Source: a virus. From it: a DNA stretch of 50,861 bases. Made by a program: the position numbers and the translations under genes. Position 1 is the first letter of the stretch, and each line of letters starts with the position of its first letter. Of the stretch, positions 1 through 9,803 are shown in pieces. Under the pieces are notes generated by a model. That model ran no database searches. It was not told the origin of the DNA and was given only the letters and a program-made list of their open reading frames with translations. The stretch spans positions 1-50,861 of IMG/VR virus record IMGVR_UViG_3300030329_006607; one strand, 5' to 3'.

Positions 1-3000
1 GCTAAGTGTAGACTTAATAATTGCATCGTCAGGATACGCATTGAATTTAGCACGATAGAGAGAAAATCTCAAAATCTCATCGGTAATTTTTTGACCACCA
101 ATAAAGAGATTGCCAATTCCCGTACCCTTTGAACCCTTGTTCTGTTCCGTTTTCAGAGTTTGAATTTTATACTCAACGGAAGGTGTTACTATACCTATTG
201 CATATTTCCCACGTTTGAGATAAATCGTTTCGTCAAATGTAAACGTAACCGCAGTACCTGTTGAAAATGCAACAAAATCAGTTGGAATCTTAGAAACTAT
301 ACTATAAGGCAATACTTTATTGCTTGGTTTCCCATTTTCCATTTTTCTAATCTGAACTGTTACAGCACGATCAAATAAATCTTCTGCGGTAAAATATAGA
401 TCCAATTTGGTAATACATGTTTCCTCAAAAATCTCAAATTCTTGGAACATTGACTCATTGGTCTGGTCATCCCATGATAAATCATATGGTTTGGTTAAAT
501 AACCCTCATCATCGAATAACCCAACTGCATGATAGTAACCTTCTGCATAATTATCATTTCCACTAATAACAATTTTTTTGCTACCAGTTGTAAACTTAGT
601 AGAACCAACACCTTCGTCTGAATTTGGAATGATATAAGTTTTTGAAAATTTTCCATTATTATCAGTATATAATGAACCAGTAGGTGTCAAATAAGTACTA
701 ATTTCAATTCCATCAAATTTAACTGATGTAATTGCACAATTAGGTTTTAGACCATATGCATTAATCGTAATCGTTTTGCTCCTAATATAAGGAACATAAT
801 TTCCCTCGACTGTTTTATCATTTATCTCTTTTCCAGTTACATTATAGTAATTGGGTGATTTATCCAATTCATTATAATTCATATCTAATTTGGGATCAGC
901 AATATGACTGTCTTTGACACCATACCATTCTGTTTCCCATTCATTCCAAATAGTACCTTGTGCGTTAAATCCATCATCAATATAAGGAATGCTATCAAAA
1001 TCACCCTTTCTATTTTTAATCATTGGTCTGGATTTTGTAGATTTGAATGTATCCCATTCTTTGATATAGACAACACCATTATATGTAACAGCATCAGTAT
1101 TTCTCAAAGTTCTTTCAGCATTATAATTTAAGTTCTGAAGTTCTGCAAGATGTGTATAAGGTAAAGTTACTACATTTTTTGCAGTTCCATTATACTCTCC
1201 CACAGTCAATGTTGTAACATCTGCTGGTGTTGTGTGATTGACCCTAGAATGAGTTACAAGTGGTACAGATTCGACTTTATATCTTGGTCTTAACTCACCT
1301 TTTTGCATATCAATACTTGCAGAAAAATCTTTATCTGTTACATCTGCAAAATTATGTCCAACAAAAGGATCACTAAAGGTATTTCTACGAATTCTCCCGA
1401 CATTTAGATCATAATCCTTTGCGGATTTCTCTAAACTGGAAATAGCATCAAAATCTGTATCTCTTTGACCATCATCGAATAATGGTTGAACTACAATATC
1501 GTGTAAGTCATATGTGTAAGGTAGTAATTTAACATTATATAATGGAATTCCACCACTAGGATTGTCTGGTATAACTGGTTGAGAACTGGCAACACCAGAT
1601 TTGACTCTTAACGTTCCATCTGCACCCAAATAAATTTTATCAATTCTACCATAATATTGTACTATACCTGTCATACTCAAAGTTGCTTTATCAGGTACTG
1701 CCATTCCATTTGATCCACCACTATTAAAGGTATCATTCCCTGATTGGTCGTTTTTAACTGGTCTTAAATCAATGCAATCATTCAATCTGTATTTTTTACC
1801 AGTATTCACACTAGTATAAATTGGAACATCAGATAACCTATATGTAGTTCCACCATCAGCATTACTTACAAAAGGAACATTTCCATATGTGGTATTATTG
1901 CTCGTCTGAGCATCATTAACAGGATACGATTGTGCGTTAGTATAAATCCCTGCCCCTGATCCATAATACCAAAAAACGATCAAAACCCTTCCACTAGGAA
2001 ATGGTTGATTATCCTTTAATCTAATTTGACCAAAATCAATATAATCATCACGTTGACCTGTATCAAGTGTATATCTGCTTGTAATATCTGTTGCAGTTGA
2101 TACTTGTGGAACCACATTAAATGCACTAGACATATACACTTTCCAACTATACGGATGAACATTAGTTTTTGAAAGTGAAATTACTGTTTTCTGTACATCT
2201 TTCTTTTCATTAAGTGCATCATATTGTTGACTAAGATCCCTTGAAGCTCTTGTTGCAGTAGCAATTTTAACAGTTGCCACAACCGTATAAGATTCAGTTG
2301 CTATAAAATTACTATTTGATACAGTCAATGTATCAGTATCTGCACCAGTTATAGTCAGATCAGAACTGGAAAATAGAACATTAGGCCCACCACTAATATT
2401 ATTATCTCTACCATAAACTAAAACACTAGTTGTATCAACAAAAGATTGATTTGTCGCAGATATAGTTACAGTTTTCGTAGCACCACTGGTAACTGCATTA
2501 GCAGAAAAAGTTCTTCTAACCCTCGAAAAACTAAGTGTTCCTGATACACTTTCTATACCAGTATATGGCATTTCATGAAGTAATGCGTTCTTTTTAGTCT
2601 CTCTTAACGTGTTTAAGGCAACATCTTCACCACTAATTTCTCTTGTATTTTTGCTTCTATCAGTTTTTAAGTCGCAAATTTTAGTAGTAGATGCATATGA
2701 TTGACCTACTGATGACCAACGATGCAATGCCGAGACTTCTGAGAATATTTCACCAGTTTTTAATTGAATATCGAATAAATAGATTTTAAAATCCAGACCA
2801 TCTCGTTCTATTCCTCTAATTCTTGCTGTTCCGATAAACGAACCACTACCACTCGCAGATCCTGTAGTTTTTGCAAAATGAACCAACGGATACATAGCAC
2901 CACTTGCTGGTGCAAAATTTACTATTGAAGCAAATGTATCTGCATCTGCTTGCTGAGTTAAATTCCCATCCGTAATTACATAATTTCCTAGTTCAGCACC

Positions 3001-4101
3001 AGCATTAATAGTCGTAGAACTTTTGGTTATTGAAGTTCTCGGTTTATCAATTGTAAGATAAGTTTTTTCTTTCAGTCTGACTTCCTTTCCGTCTATTTTT
3101 CCTATACCAGAAGACACACCAAATGATAATTTATTTCCATTACCAGATGCACTAATCCCTGTAAGACCATTGACATCAGTTAAAGCAGATAAATTTTCAC
3201 GCATCTCATAGTCAAAACCACTAACTACAATTCGTTCTTTACTATCACTGGTAGAATTCTTGAGATTAATTGACCCCTTTACAACTTCACAGACTTCTAC
3301 AAATCCTTCAGTAGAATTTACAGTCAATGATCGTTTTGCCAATGTCAATTGTATTTTATGACGATCTGCGCCAGGAGCCTGATAATTATTGGATATAACA
3401 GCATTATCATTAAGTGATGTATCATCAGAAGATGTAGCAGTTGTTTCGGAAACATCAAACCCAATTTTATAGGAAGGTGAAGTGGTATATTTGTCAAGAA
3501 TTATAGTCTGATTTGGTACATAGGTCGCAAATCCATTAATATAGTAAATACCCGATTCTACCTGTGCTATCGAACCAGAACCAACATGTGTTGCTGGTGT
3601 GGTATAGGTAGATAACAACCCAACACGATTCCATGCAGTGGAAGAAATAGTTGTACCATCTGTAACTTCGTACAAATAATCATTAGTTGAAAAGGTACTA
3701 GATGTGGTTGTATTATCCAAATATGCAACATAAACAGTCAAAGATTCTAAATTCGTAATATTTTTTGGTGCAACTGCAACAATCTTTGCCTTGACACCAG
3801 TTCCATTTTGAACATTAGTAATTACTTTGCCAACAATGCTAGTCGCAGTTTCACTAGAAGTCAAATCAGTTTGTAAGGAAACATAAGCAATATTTGTATA
3901 AATATTAATTTGACCAGATGATATTGATTCACCATTTTCATAGGTAGAATGCTTATAGATCTGATCTTGTAAAATGGTTTGTGCTTGTGTTAATTCTCTT
4001 GCTTGAACCGCAAATTTCGGTTTAAACAAAATACGATGATACCCCTTAGTTTCATCAAAATCATCGTAATATGGTTGAATATTATAATCTTTTGTTGGCA
4101 T
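1..4101 (-). CDS. DUF4815-type large virion structural protein (C-terminus beyond window)
   Basis: The frame is open from an ATG at 4099-4101 to the left edge, so at least 1367 codons are present and the C-terminus is missing. The N-terminus (YYDDFDETKGYHRILFKP, then FAVQARELTQAQTILQDQI) is the signature start of DUF4815, a family of very large tail/baseplate-associated proteins in marine T4-like phages. The rest is Ser/Thr/Gly/Asn-rich beta-structure of the kind found in fibre-like proteins, with no enzymatic motif that I recognise. It is the last visible gene of the leftward late operon, 12 bp after gp8. A peripheral baseplate or fibre-attachment role is inferred from family and position, not shown by sequence. 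Confidence 0.8.
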   Translation of the reverse strand, partial: MPTKDYNIQPYYDDFDETKGYHRILFKPKFAVQARELTQAQTILQDQIYKHSTYENGESISSGQINIYTNIAYVSLQTDLTSSETATSIVGKVITNVQNGTGVKAKIVAVAPKNITNLESLTVYVAYLDNTTTSSTFSTNDYLYEVTDGTTISSTAWNRVGLLSTYTTPATHVGSGSIAQVESGIYYINGFATYVPNQTIILDKYTTSPSYKIGFDVSETTATSSDDTSLNDNAVISNNYQAPGADRHKIQLTLAKRSLTVNSTEGFVEVCEVVKGSINLKNSTSDSKERIVVSGFDYEMRENLSALTDVNGLTGISASGNGNKLSFGVSSGIGKIDGKEVRLKEKTYLTIDKPRTSITKSSTTINAGAELGNYVITDGNLTQQADADTFASIVNFAPASGAMYPLVHFAKTTGSASGSGSFIGTARIRGIERDGLDFKIYLFDIQLKTGEIFSEVSALHRWSSVGQSYASTTKICDLKTDRSKNTREISGEDVALNTLRETKKNALLHEMPYTGIESVSGTLSFSRVRRTFSANAVTSGATKTVTISATNQSFVDTTSVLVYGRDNNISGGPNVLFSSSDLTITGADTDTLTVSNSNFIATESYTVVATVKIATATRASRDLSQQYDALNEKKDVQKTVISLSKTNVHPYSWKVYMSSAFNVVPQVSTATDITSRYTLDTGQRDDYIDFGQIRLKDNQPFPSGRVLIVFWYYGSGAGIYTNAQSYPVNDAQTSNNTTYGNVPFVSNADGGTTYRLSDVPIYTSVNTGKKYRLNDCIDLRPVKNDQSGNDTFNSGGSNGMAVPDKATLSMTGIVQYYGRIDKIYLGADGTLRVKSGVASSQPVIPDNPSGGIPLYNVKLLPYTYDLHDIVVQPLFDDGQRDTDFDAISSLEKSAKDYDLNVGRIRRNTFSDPFVGHNFADVTDKDFSASIDMQKGELRPRYKVESVPLVTHSRVNHTTPADVTTLTVGEYNGTAKNVVTLPYTHLAELQNLNYNAERTLRNTDAVTYNGVVYIKEWDTFKSTKSRPMIKNRKGDFDSIPYIDDGFNAQGTIWNEWETEWYGVKDSHIADPKLDMNYNELDKSPNYYNVTGKEINDKTVEGNYVPYIRSKTITINAYGLKPNCAITSVKFDGIEISTYLTPTGSLYTDNNGKFSKTYIIPNSDEGVGSTKFTTGSKKIVISGNDNYAEGYYHAVGLFDDEGYLTKPYDLSWDDQTNESMFQEFEIFEETCITKLDLYFTAEDLFDRAVTVQIRKMENGKPSNKVLPYSIVSKIPTDFVAFSTGTAVTFTFDETIYLKRGKYAIGIVTPSVEYKIQTLKTEQNKGSKGTGIGNLFIGGQKITDEILRFSLYRAKFNAYPDDAIIKSTLS

Positions 4102-4113
4102 ATCTTATTCCCT

Positions 4114-5319
4114 TTAAAACTGAAGTACTATTCTTAATGTATCAGTGTTACTTGCATTCCTTGTAATTGTTGCTCTTTTGTCTATATATAAAATCCGACC
4201 ACTATATTTTAACATATTAGAAGTTATATACGAACCACCACTTGCTCTTGTACCAGAAGATATTGTTGTACCAGATGCTAAAACATCATCCTGACTGCTA
4301 CCAGAAATAATTGGATCGAGAATCAATCCAACTGTAGCATATCTAGGAATTTCTCCAGAACCCGTTCCTACTGTGAGATCCCCATTGGTTATTTTTGCAG
4401 TTACCATTACATCTTTAGCACCCAATTCTCTTTCTGCATCAAATCCATGTCCACTTATTGGACTTATAACAGCAGACAAACTATTATCAGTTACATTATT
4501 AACCTTTACTGCTGATACCTCTCTATATCCCGATCCTTCACTCAAACCAGAAGATTGAGTATCCACATATCTTTTATTTGTACCACCAATCTGTGCAATT
4601 TTCCCTGCAAAACTACTGCCTGTTGTTGAAGTTAGTGTTACATTTTCACCGACTGTATAATTAGCAAAACTTGCTGAATGTGTAATTATATCAACCGCAC
4701 CATCTACCGCATCAACTTGTACATTCCATTGTCTGAGATTTATTGTATCACTCGGTTTTGTTTTCAAAGTCTGAACTGGCATCCACTTAAAATTAGTGTC
4801 TGTCGTATAAAAAACACTCGTATCTGAAAACGAATACATATATTTCCAGAAGTAACCATCTCCTGCGGTATTTCTAATCAATGCAGAAGTGGTTGACCAA
4901 TCATCGTTTGATGATCCAGTTGTAGAAGTTGCATCTGAATTATTAAACAAGCACTTATATACATCTATATAAGACCCACTATCCCTAAATGCAACAAAAG
5001 GATTTGACGGGGATGTAAACAGATCAGTGCTATGCGAATATTGAGCATATCCCTGTCCAGAACTCCATTCCTTAATCGCAGTTCCAGTTCCATGTGGTAC
5101 AACCATTGATACATCTGATGAAGTAATTCTTTTAAAACCAGCTGCACTATCCCAAAAACTTTTCATATCAGAAAAACCCGTAAAAGTCGGTGTTGTTGCA
5201 GTCTGTGATTCGGCAGTATTCCCTATAACCGCATAAATTCTGTGCGTATTTCCCTTGACCAATTCCATGAACTGCCTTGCCAATGAATGAGAATATTCTC
5301 TTGTTATTATTTCTCCCAT
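4114..5319 (-). CDS. 8: Baseplate wedge protein gp8
   Basis: 401 aa, T4 gp8 family (T4 protein about 334 aa). Gp8 is a wedge subunit that dimerises and links gp7 and gp6 at the baseplate periphery. Seen here: N-terminal SHSLARQFMELVKGNTHRIY aligning with the start of T4 gp8, VYKCLFN (T4 VYRCLD), GDGYFWKYMYSFS (T4 GDGYVWEYLFEIP) and the C-terminal MLKYSGRILYIDKR block (T4 MRHSGEMIYMENR), with the protein ending in a hydrophobic ILVF-type strand as in T4. The centre (about 190-330) is a longer insertion than in T4. A purine-rich ribosome site (AAGGAA) lies upstream of the ATG. The gene sits between the gp7-like gene and DUF4815, matching the T4 6-7-8 order. Confidence 0.85.
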   Translation of the reverse strand: MGEIITREYSHSLARQFMELVKGNTHRIYAVIGNTAESQTATTPTFTGFSDMKSFWDSAAGFKRITSSDVSMVVPHGTGTAIKEWSSGQGYAQYSHSTDLFTSPSNPFVAFRDSGSYIDVYKCLFNNSDATSTTGSSNDDWSTTSALIRNTAGDGYFWKYMYSFSDTSVFYTTDTNFKWMPVQTLKTKPSDTINLRQWNVQVDAVDGAVDIITHSASFANYTVGENVTLTSTTGSSFAGKIAQIGGTNKRYVDTQSSGLSEGSGYREVSAVKVNNVTDNSLSAVISPISGHGFDAERELGAKDVMVTAKITNGDLTVGTGSGEIPRYATVGLILDPIISGSSQDDVLASGTTISSGTRASGGSYITSNMLKYSGRILYIDKRATITRNASNTDTLRIVLQF

Positions 5320-5330
5320 TATTCTATTCC

Positions 5331-7106
5331 TTATGGTGATGCATTTACTACCGTAGTTGATGTATCTGTTGTAATTGTTTTTGTCGTATCAATCAAATAA
5401 TCAGCAAAAACTTTCATTCCTGCTGGATGGGTGAATTTCTTCAATTGTTCTTTCCAAATCTCAGGTGGTTCTGAAGCACTAACTACATACGACCACCATG
5501 TGAAATAATCAGCATCTGTAATGGCAACTTCACCTTGACTTGGATTTGATTTAAATCTTGTATATTCCCCACCGTATGTTATTTCTGCTCCATAAGTAAC
5601 CGTACCAACTGCCCTAATATCATTAGTTCCTGATGATGTATCCCTAAATGTAACAGTTGAACTGGAACTAGCAAGTCCATATCTAATTATTTCCAATTCT
5701 TCTATTCCACCAATATCTGAACCATGTGGTTGTAAACTATCCGTAGATGAATTTGTAATATACATCTTTGGTAATGATGTATAACCAACGCCAGGCGATA
5801 TTATATTCGATTTTGTTCCTGTTGTTGATTCGGCAGTTGCTGTAACTTCACAAACTTTCACTATTTTGTCTGCTCTCATTCTAATATTTTCGTTTTTGGT
5901 CTTAGTGTCTAAATCATAGTAATATATTTCTTCTGAAGAATATTCACCACCCTTGACATGATCGGTTTTAAATGTTCCAGTGATGTTATCTATCCAGTAT
6001 TTATTCTCCCCAAACGTATTGTCTTTGAATCTCAAGACAGCAGTTGCACCACTTTCTGCACCAATTATTCCTTTTCCTACAACAAAAGTTCCTTCCATAC
6101 CATACACAGTTAAATAATCATTGACAAAATTAATAACGGAATTATCTGCACCAGTTGTAACCTTTATTCCATCAATTCCACCTTTGGTTAATTTTTTTAT
6201 TCTTGCTTCACTATTTGTCGATGACCCAAATGTTACTACATCATCTAAATAATAACCACTTCCACCATTGGATGCATCTGTAAAATTTACACCTTGAATA
6301 GAATTTTGTACAATTGCTTTTAATTGTATGGTTGTTCCTGTTTTATAAACAGGTGAACCCTCTTCAGTTTCTGCTAATAAAATCTCCCCTGCACTGAAAG
6401 TGCCTGACTGCGTAGGTTTGTCAATACCCAATTCTTTATAATTGATAGTTCCGATCCCTACATCACCCACTTCCGAAACTACAGATTTTGCACCAGAAGT
6501 TTGCCCCACCATATAGTAACCTTTAAATTGTGCCATATCACTAGCACTCAAAGTACTATCTGCCAAAACTCTAATTACACTCTTTTTCTCCCAATCATTA
6601 TCATTAGTCGTAAAAACATGATCCTGTTTCATTACAACCTTTGAAACTTTATCGAAAACAATATCAAAATACATTCTAAAAGCAGGGATCGTACCTCTAG
6701 CACGATTTAAATCTTTCATTCTCTTAACTAATTTTCTTCTATCTGCTAAAACATCCATTGGCAAATCTGGATTAAATTCTGATCTGATATATCGAAGTAA
6801 TGTTTCTTTAGCATTATCCACATCTTTCATATATTCAAGATTGATTATAGCATTCCACAAATTCCCATCTTCTGGACGTAAATGTGAAATCATAAAATCT
6901 TTATATGCCTTGATGGACTCTCTATTTAAATCACTGATAGTTGCTGGATAAGATTTTTCCAACCATTCATAATAAAGTTGCATAAATCGACCAAATTTAG
7001 AAATATTTGTACCAGCAAACTTATCATAATGCAATTCCACATAAAGTGGAAGTTGCGACTCAATGAAACTTGATATGGTCTTTTTTATTTTTTCGTTATG
7101 TAACAT
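5331..7106 (-). CDS. 7: Baseplate wedge gp7-like protein (matches the C-terminal half of T4 gp7)
   Basis: 591 aa, between gp6 and gp8, the place of gene 7 in T4. The first 130 residues (FIESQLPLYVELHYDKF, FGRFMQLYYEWLEK, RGTIPAFRMYFDIVFDKV) are helical and resemble the middle of T4 gp7, where a 'YIQYLSDGYGTQYNNL' helix is followed by the 'KGIEASYKFLFKVLYNEEV' block. Near the end WKEQLKKFTHPAGMKVFADYL parallels the T4 'IRFVHPVGFGFIA' block. T4 gp7 is 1032 aa, so the N-terminal half of the T4 protein is absent. The centre is beta-rich repeats (GSGYYLDDVVTFG-type, then GVGYTSLPKMYI). Overlaps the end of gp6 by 11 bp, suggesting translational coupling. Assignment rests on motif recall and synteny. 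Confidence 0.65.
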   Translation of the reverse strand: MLHNEKIKKTISSFIESQLPLYVELHYDKFAGTNISKFGRFMQLYYEWLEKSYPATISDLNRESIKAYKDFMISHLRPEDGNLWNAIINLEYMKDVDNAKETLLRYIRSEFNPDLPMDVLADRRKLVKRMKDLNRARGTIPAFRMYFDIVFDKVSKVVMKQDHVFTTNDNDWEKKSVIRVLADSTLSASDMAQFKGYYMVGQTSGAKSVVSEVGDVGIGTINYKELGIDKPTQSGTFSAGEILLAETEEGSPVYKTGTTIQLKAIVQNSIQGVNFTDASNGGSGYYLDDVVTFGSSTNSEARIKKLTKGGIDGIKVTTGADNSVINFVNDYLTVYGMEGTFVVGKGIIGAESGATAVLRFKDNTFGENKYWIDNITGTFKTDHVKGGEYSSEEIYYYDLDTKTKNENIRMRADKIVKVCEVTATAESTTGTKSNIISPGVGYTSLPKMYITNSSTDSLQPHGSDIGGIEELEIIRYGLASSSSTVTFRDTSSGTNDIRAVGTVTYGAEITYGGEYTRFKSNPSQGEVAITDADYFTWWSYVVSASEPPEIWKEQLKKFTHPAGMKVFADYLIDTTKTITTDTSTTVVNASP

Positions 7107-8949
7107 CTTCCACCATACTTACCGATATATCGGCATCTTGAATAGTTACTACTTGTCCTTTTACGACATGAACATCGTCCTCGTCTACATCAACTGTAAT
7201 ATAGACATAATCCAAACCTGATACAATAGTTCTTATACTCATAGAATTTATAACAACTTTTCCTGTTGTATAATCTATTGTACCAACATTTGAAATTATT
7301 TTTTGTCCATCTGATGATGATCCAGAAGAATCTACCAAATCTAAATTGCCCAAAGAATCATCTTTGAGAGAAACGGTATAGTCATATCCCAAATCAGTAC
7401 AAACTGTAAATTTATCAGAAGTAACCGTACCTTTCAGCAAGGATGTACTATATTTCAATATATAACCAAACGACTTCTTTAATGGTGGTTTGATGCGTTT
7501 TTTCAACTTGATTTTTGTTACATTGCTTTTTATTGCTTCGTCTGTATCATCAATTAGACCAACCAATACAGAATGTCTAAATGCACTATCAAAGGAATTG
7601 ATATAAGTGTTATTATAGGATGAAATGGTCGATTTTATATTATCAGAAAGTGCTTCTTTAGGATTTATTGACAAGGTAGTATCATAATATGCTGTTGTGT
7701 TGACAATTACAAATGTATAATCTGGATCAACAATTTTAGGTTGGATTGACATTACTTTATATTTTTTCAAAATATCCAATAAATCTTTTTTAGAAACATC
7801 AGTCAAAGTTAGTCCAGTTATGGGTCGAACTGCAATATAAACTGATCCATAATCAATTGGATCGTTATCCTCACCACCCCATGTTACGACAGAACTAGCA
7901 TTTGTATATTTATTGAGAACTATGGTTTTATAATCTTCTGTTGTAACTGCTCTATCCTGTGCTTTGAACGATTTTGGTGCATTGTATTTGATAGATTCTA
8001 GTGTCTCCGCACCAGTACCACCAGTTGCTGGATTAGTAACTGAGGTTACAACCGTAGGGTTGGAACTGGAATTGCTATATGATAATGTAGATGCCATTGT
8101 AAACGATCTAGCATCTGTAGCATCATTTCCACCAGCACCATTAGCAGATGCACCTTTAGAAGACATATATTCCATTTCTACAATATACCCTTCCTCTAAT
8201 TTTGCACCTAACGCACCATCACCAAAATAAACTTCAAATTTTCCATCTTCAACTTCTTGTAGGAAGTAAACTTTAGAGGTAGATTTTAAATCTGCAACAT
8301 TATCATATAAAGTATATATGTCATAAATCGTATCTGTTGCATTAGTCAAAACTTTAACTACTAATGTACTAGTGTCTACAGTAGGATCTGGAATAACATA
8401 TTTCTCCTCTAAACCTGTTTGATTAACCGTATATGACATTGTACCCAATTTTCCTTCTTTTAAAACTACATTTGGTAGGGTAAATGTCCTAGTATCATTA
8501 GATGTATTATCGACATAACTTGTTGCTGTATACGCCGTAGTTGTATAAAAATCATAACTAACATCATCTACTTTAGTAGTAAATTTAGTGTTCTTTGGAA
8601 CACTTATTGAAGAAGGCCAATTGCTATTAGTCGATTCGGTTGCAACAATAGACAATGAAACTGTGGCAGATGCAGAAGAAACAGATTTTGGTACATATCC
8701 AAGATGTTTTGCGATTGAAACCGCAGAACTTCTTCTCGAAGCACTGTCCAAAAACATTTCATTTGCTACCATATTGACATAATATGCCATATAATGGGTA
8801 TTATAGGCAAGCATATCCATCAAAACATTTAACCCTGAACCTGTAAAATCGTAATCCGTAAACTCGGATTGACTTTTCATGAAAGAGACAAGATTTGATT
8901 TGATGGTATCGAAATCTAATTCCGTTACTCGTAATTTACTATTTTGCAT
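7096..8949 (-). CDS. 6: Baseplate wedge protein gp6 (Baseplate_J family)
   Basis: 617 aa, similar in length to T4 gp6 (660 aa). Gp6 forms the continuous inner ring that holds the six wedges together. The N-terminus is diagnostic: LRVTELDFDTIKSNLVSFMK, DYDFTGSGLNVLMDMLAYNT, then YYVNMVANEMFLDSASRRSS and AKHLGYVPKS. The middle has ESIKYNAPKSFKAQDRAVTT followed by EDYKTIVLNKY, the conserved core of Baseplate_J proteins, and the region after it (DDEDNDPIDYGSVYIAV-like, KYKVMSIQPKIVDPDYTF) also matches. Starts 1 bp after the gp25 stop. Very secure. Confidence 0.93.
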   Translation of the reverse strand: MQNSKLRVTELDFDTIKSNLVSFMKSQSEFTDYDFTGSGLNVLMDMLAYNTHYMAYYVNMVANEMFLDSASRRSSAVSIAKHLGYVPKSVSSASATVSLSIVATESTNSNWPSSISVPKNTKFTTKVDDVSYDFYTTTAYTATSYVDNTSNDTRTFTLPNVVLKEGKLGTMSYTVNQTGLEEKYVIPDPTVDTSTLVVKVLTNATDTIYDIYTLYDNVADLKSTSKVYFLQEVEDGKFEVYFGDGALGAKLEEGYIVEMEYMSSKGASANGAGGNDATDARSFTMASTLSYSNSSSNPTVVTSVTNPATGGTGAETLESIKYNAPKSFKAQDRAVTTEDYKTIVLNKYTNASSVVTWGGEDNDPIDYGSVYIAVRPITGLTLTDVSKKDLLDILKKYKVMSIQPKIVDPDYTFVIVNTTAYYDTTLSINPKEALSDNIKSTISSYNNTYINSFDSAFRHSVLVGLIDDTDEAIKSNVTKIKLKKRIKPPLKKSFGYILKYSTSLLKGTVTSDKFTVCTDLGYDYTVSLKDDSLGNLDLVDSSGSSSDGQKIISNVGTIDYTTGKVVINSMSIRTIVSGLDYVYITVDVDEDDVHVVKGQVVTIQDADISVSMVEDVT

Positions 8950-8950
8950 T

Positions 8951-9376
8951 TTATCTTAACCACTCCAAGAAAAAGTCTATGGTTATTGGGTCGGGGTCAT
9001 TAATAAGCACAAAAGTTATTGAAATTTCATACCCATTTTTATCATAATCAGAAAAGCAATCAACCATTTTAACAACTGCTCTGGGTTCAAATGTATTTAT
9101 AATATTCTCAATAGTGGATTTGATAGTCATTGTTGTTGTGGGTTCTATATTATCAAACAACGAATTATAAACTTTTGAACCAATTTGCGGTTGAAATGGT
9201 CTTTCCTTTATTCGACTCAATACTAAATTTTTTACACTTTGCTTTATTGCAGAATCACCTTTTTTTGTTAGAATATCTTTAGTAAAGGGATTCAATCCAA
9301 AATTTAAATCTATATCAATATATTTTCTAGTTTGATATTTTAAATTTTCCTTCTCTGATTGATAATTGACTGACAT
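8951..9376 (-). CDS. 25: Baseplate wedge protein gp25 (GPW/gp25 family)
   Basis: 141 aa (T4 gp25 is 132 aa). GPW/gp25 proteins form the sheath-initiating sleeve in the baseplate. Visible family features: IDIDLNFGLNPFTKDILTKK, GDSAIKQSVKNLVLSRIKER (the conserved block that precedes the lysozyme-like fold core), FQPQIGSKVYNSLFDNI and the C-terminal beta-strand. It lies 4 bp downstream of the PAAR gene and immediately upstream of gp6, the usual marine T4-like order. Confidence 0.92.
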   Translation of the reverse strand: MSVNYQSEKENLKYQTRKYIDIDLNFGLNPFTKDILTKKGDSAIKQSVKNLVLSRIKERPFQPQIGSKVYNSLFDNIEPTTTMTIKSTIENIINTFEPRAVVKMVDCFSDYDKNGYEISITFVLINDPDPITIDFFLEWLR

Positions 9377-9380
9377 TTTT

Positions 9381-9803
9381 TTATTCTCCTATCATAACCG
9401 AAAGAGAAACACCAAATATTATTTTCGATCCACAGACTATTGGATCACCTAATCTGGCAGTTTGAACTCCATTAGTTTTTACAGTTTTGCTTCCTTCGGA
9501 TGTATGTGGCAAAAAACCACCTTTATATGCAGCTGCATTGTTTACTAATTCTGGTGTAAAAGGAGCTGATAGACTAATATGAGGTAGTCTTACATCATAT
9601 TGACGATGTATCCCCACACATTTTCCCATAAAACCAACTTTGACAGTACTTGTTGCTGAATATATATTCATTGGTGAACGTGTAGTTTCTCCAAATGGTG
9701 CTGGTGGCATCATTGCTGGTGTAGGTGGATAAGGCCCATGTCCAGAATCCAGATTTCCCCAAACAGCAACGGGTCTTGATATTTCTAACTTCGGAAGTCT
9801 CAT
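9381..9803 (-). CDS. PAAR-domain spike-tip protein (T4 gp5.4-like)
   Basis: 140 aa. PAAR proteins form a small conical, metal-binding tip on the central spike of contractile injection systems. The second half carries the PAAR-like arrangement (NGVQTARLGDPIVCGSKIIF, preceded by a 'TSEGSKTVKTNG' strand), and the N-terminus has the proline-rich VWGNLDSGHGPYPPTPAMMP stretch often found in phage PAAR proteins. Its operon partners are the gp5 spike upstream and gp25 downstream. Its ATG overlaps the preceding gene by 4 bp (coupled translation). Candidate metal ligands are the His residues near 22, 65, 75 and 100 plus Cys in DPIVCGS; I cannot tell which are used. Confidence 0.75.
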   Translation of the reverse strand: MRLPKLEISRPVAVWGNLDSGHGPYPPTPAMMPPAPFGETTRSPMNIYSATSTVKVGFMGKCVGIHRQYDVRLPHISLSAPFTPELVNNAAAYKGGFLPHTSEGSKTVKTNGVQTARLGDPIVCGSKIIFGVSLSVMIGE

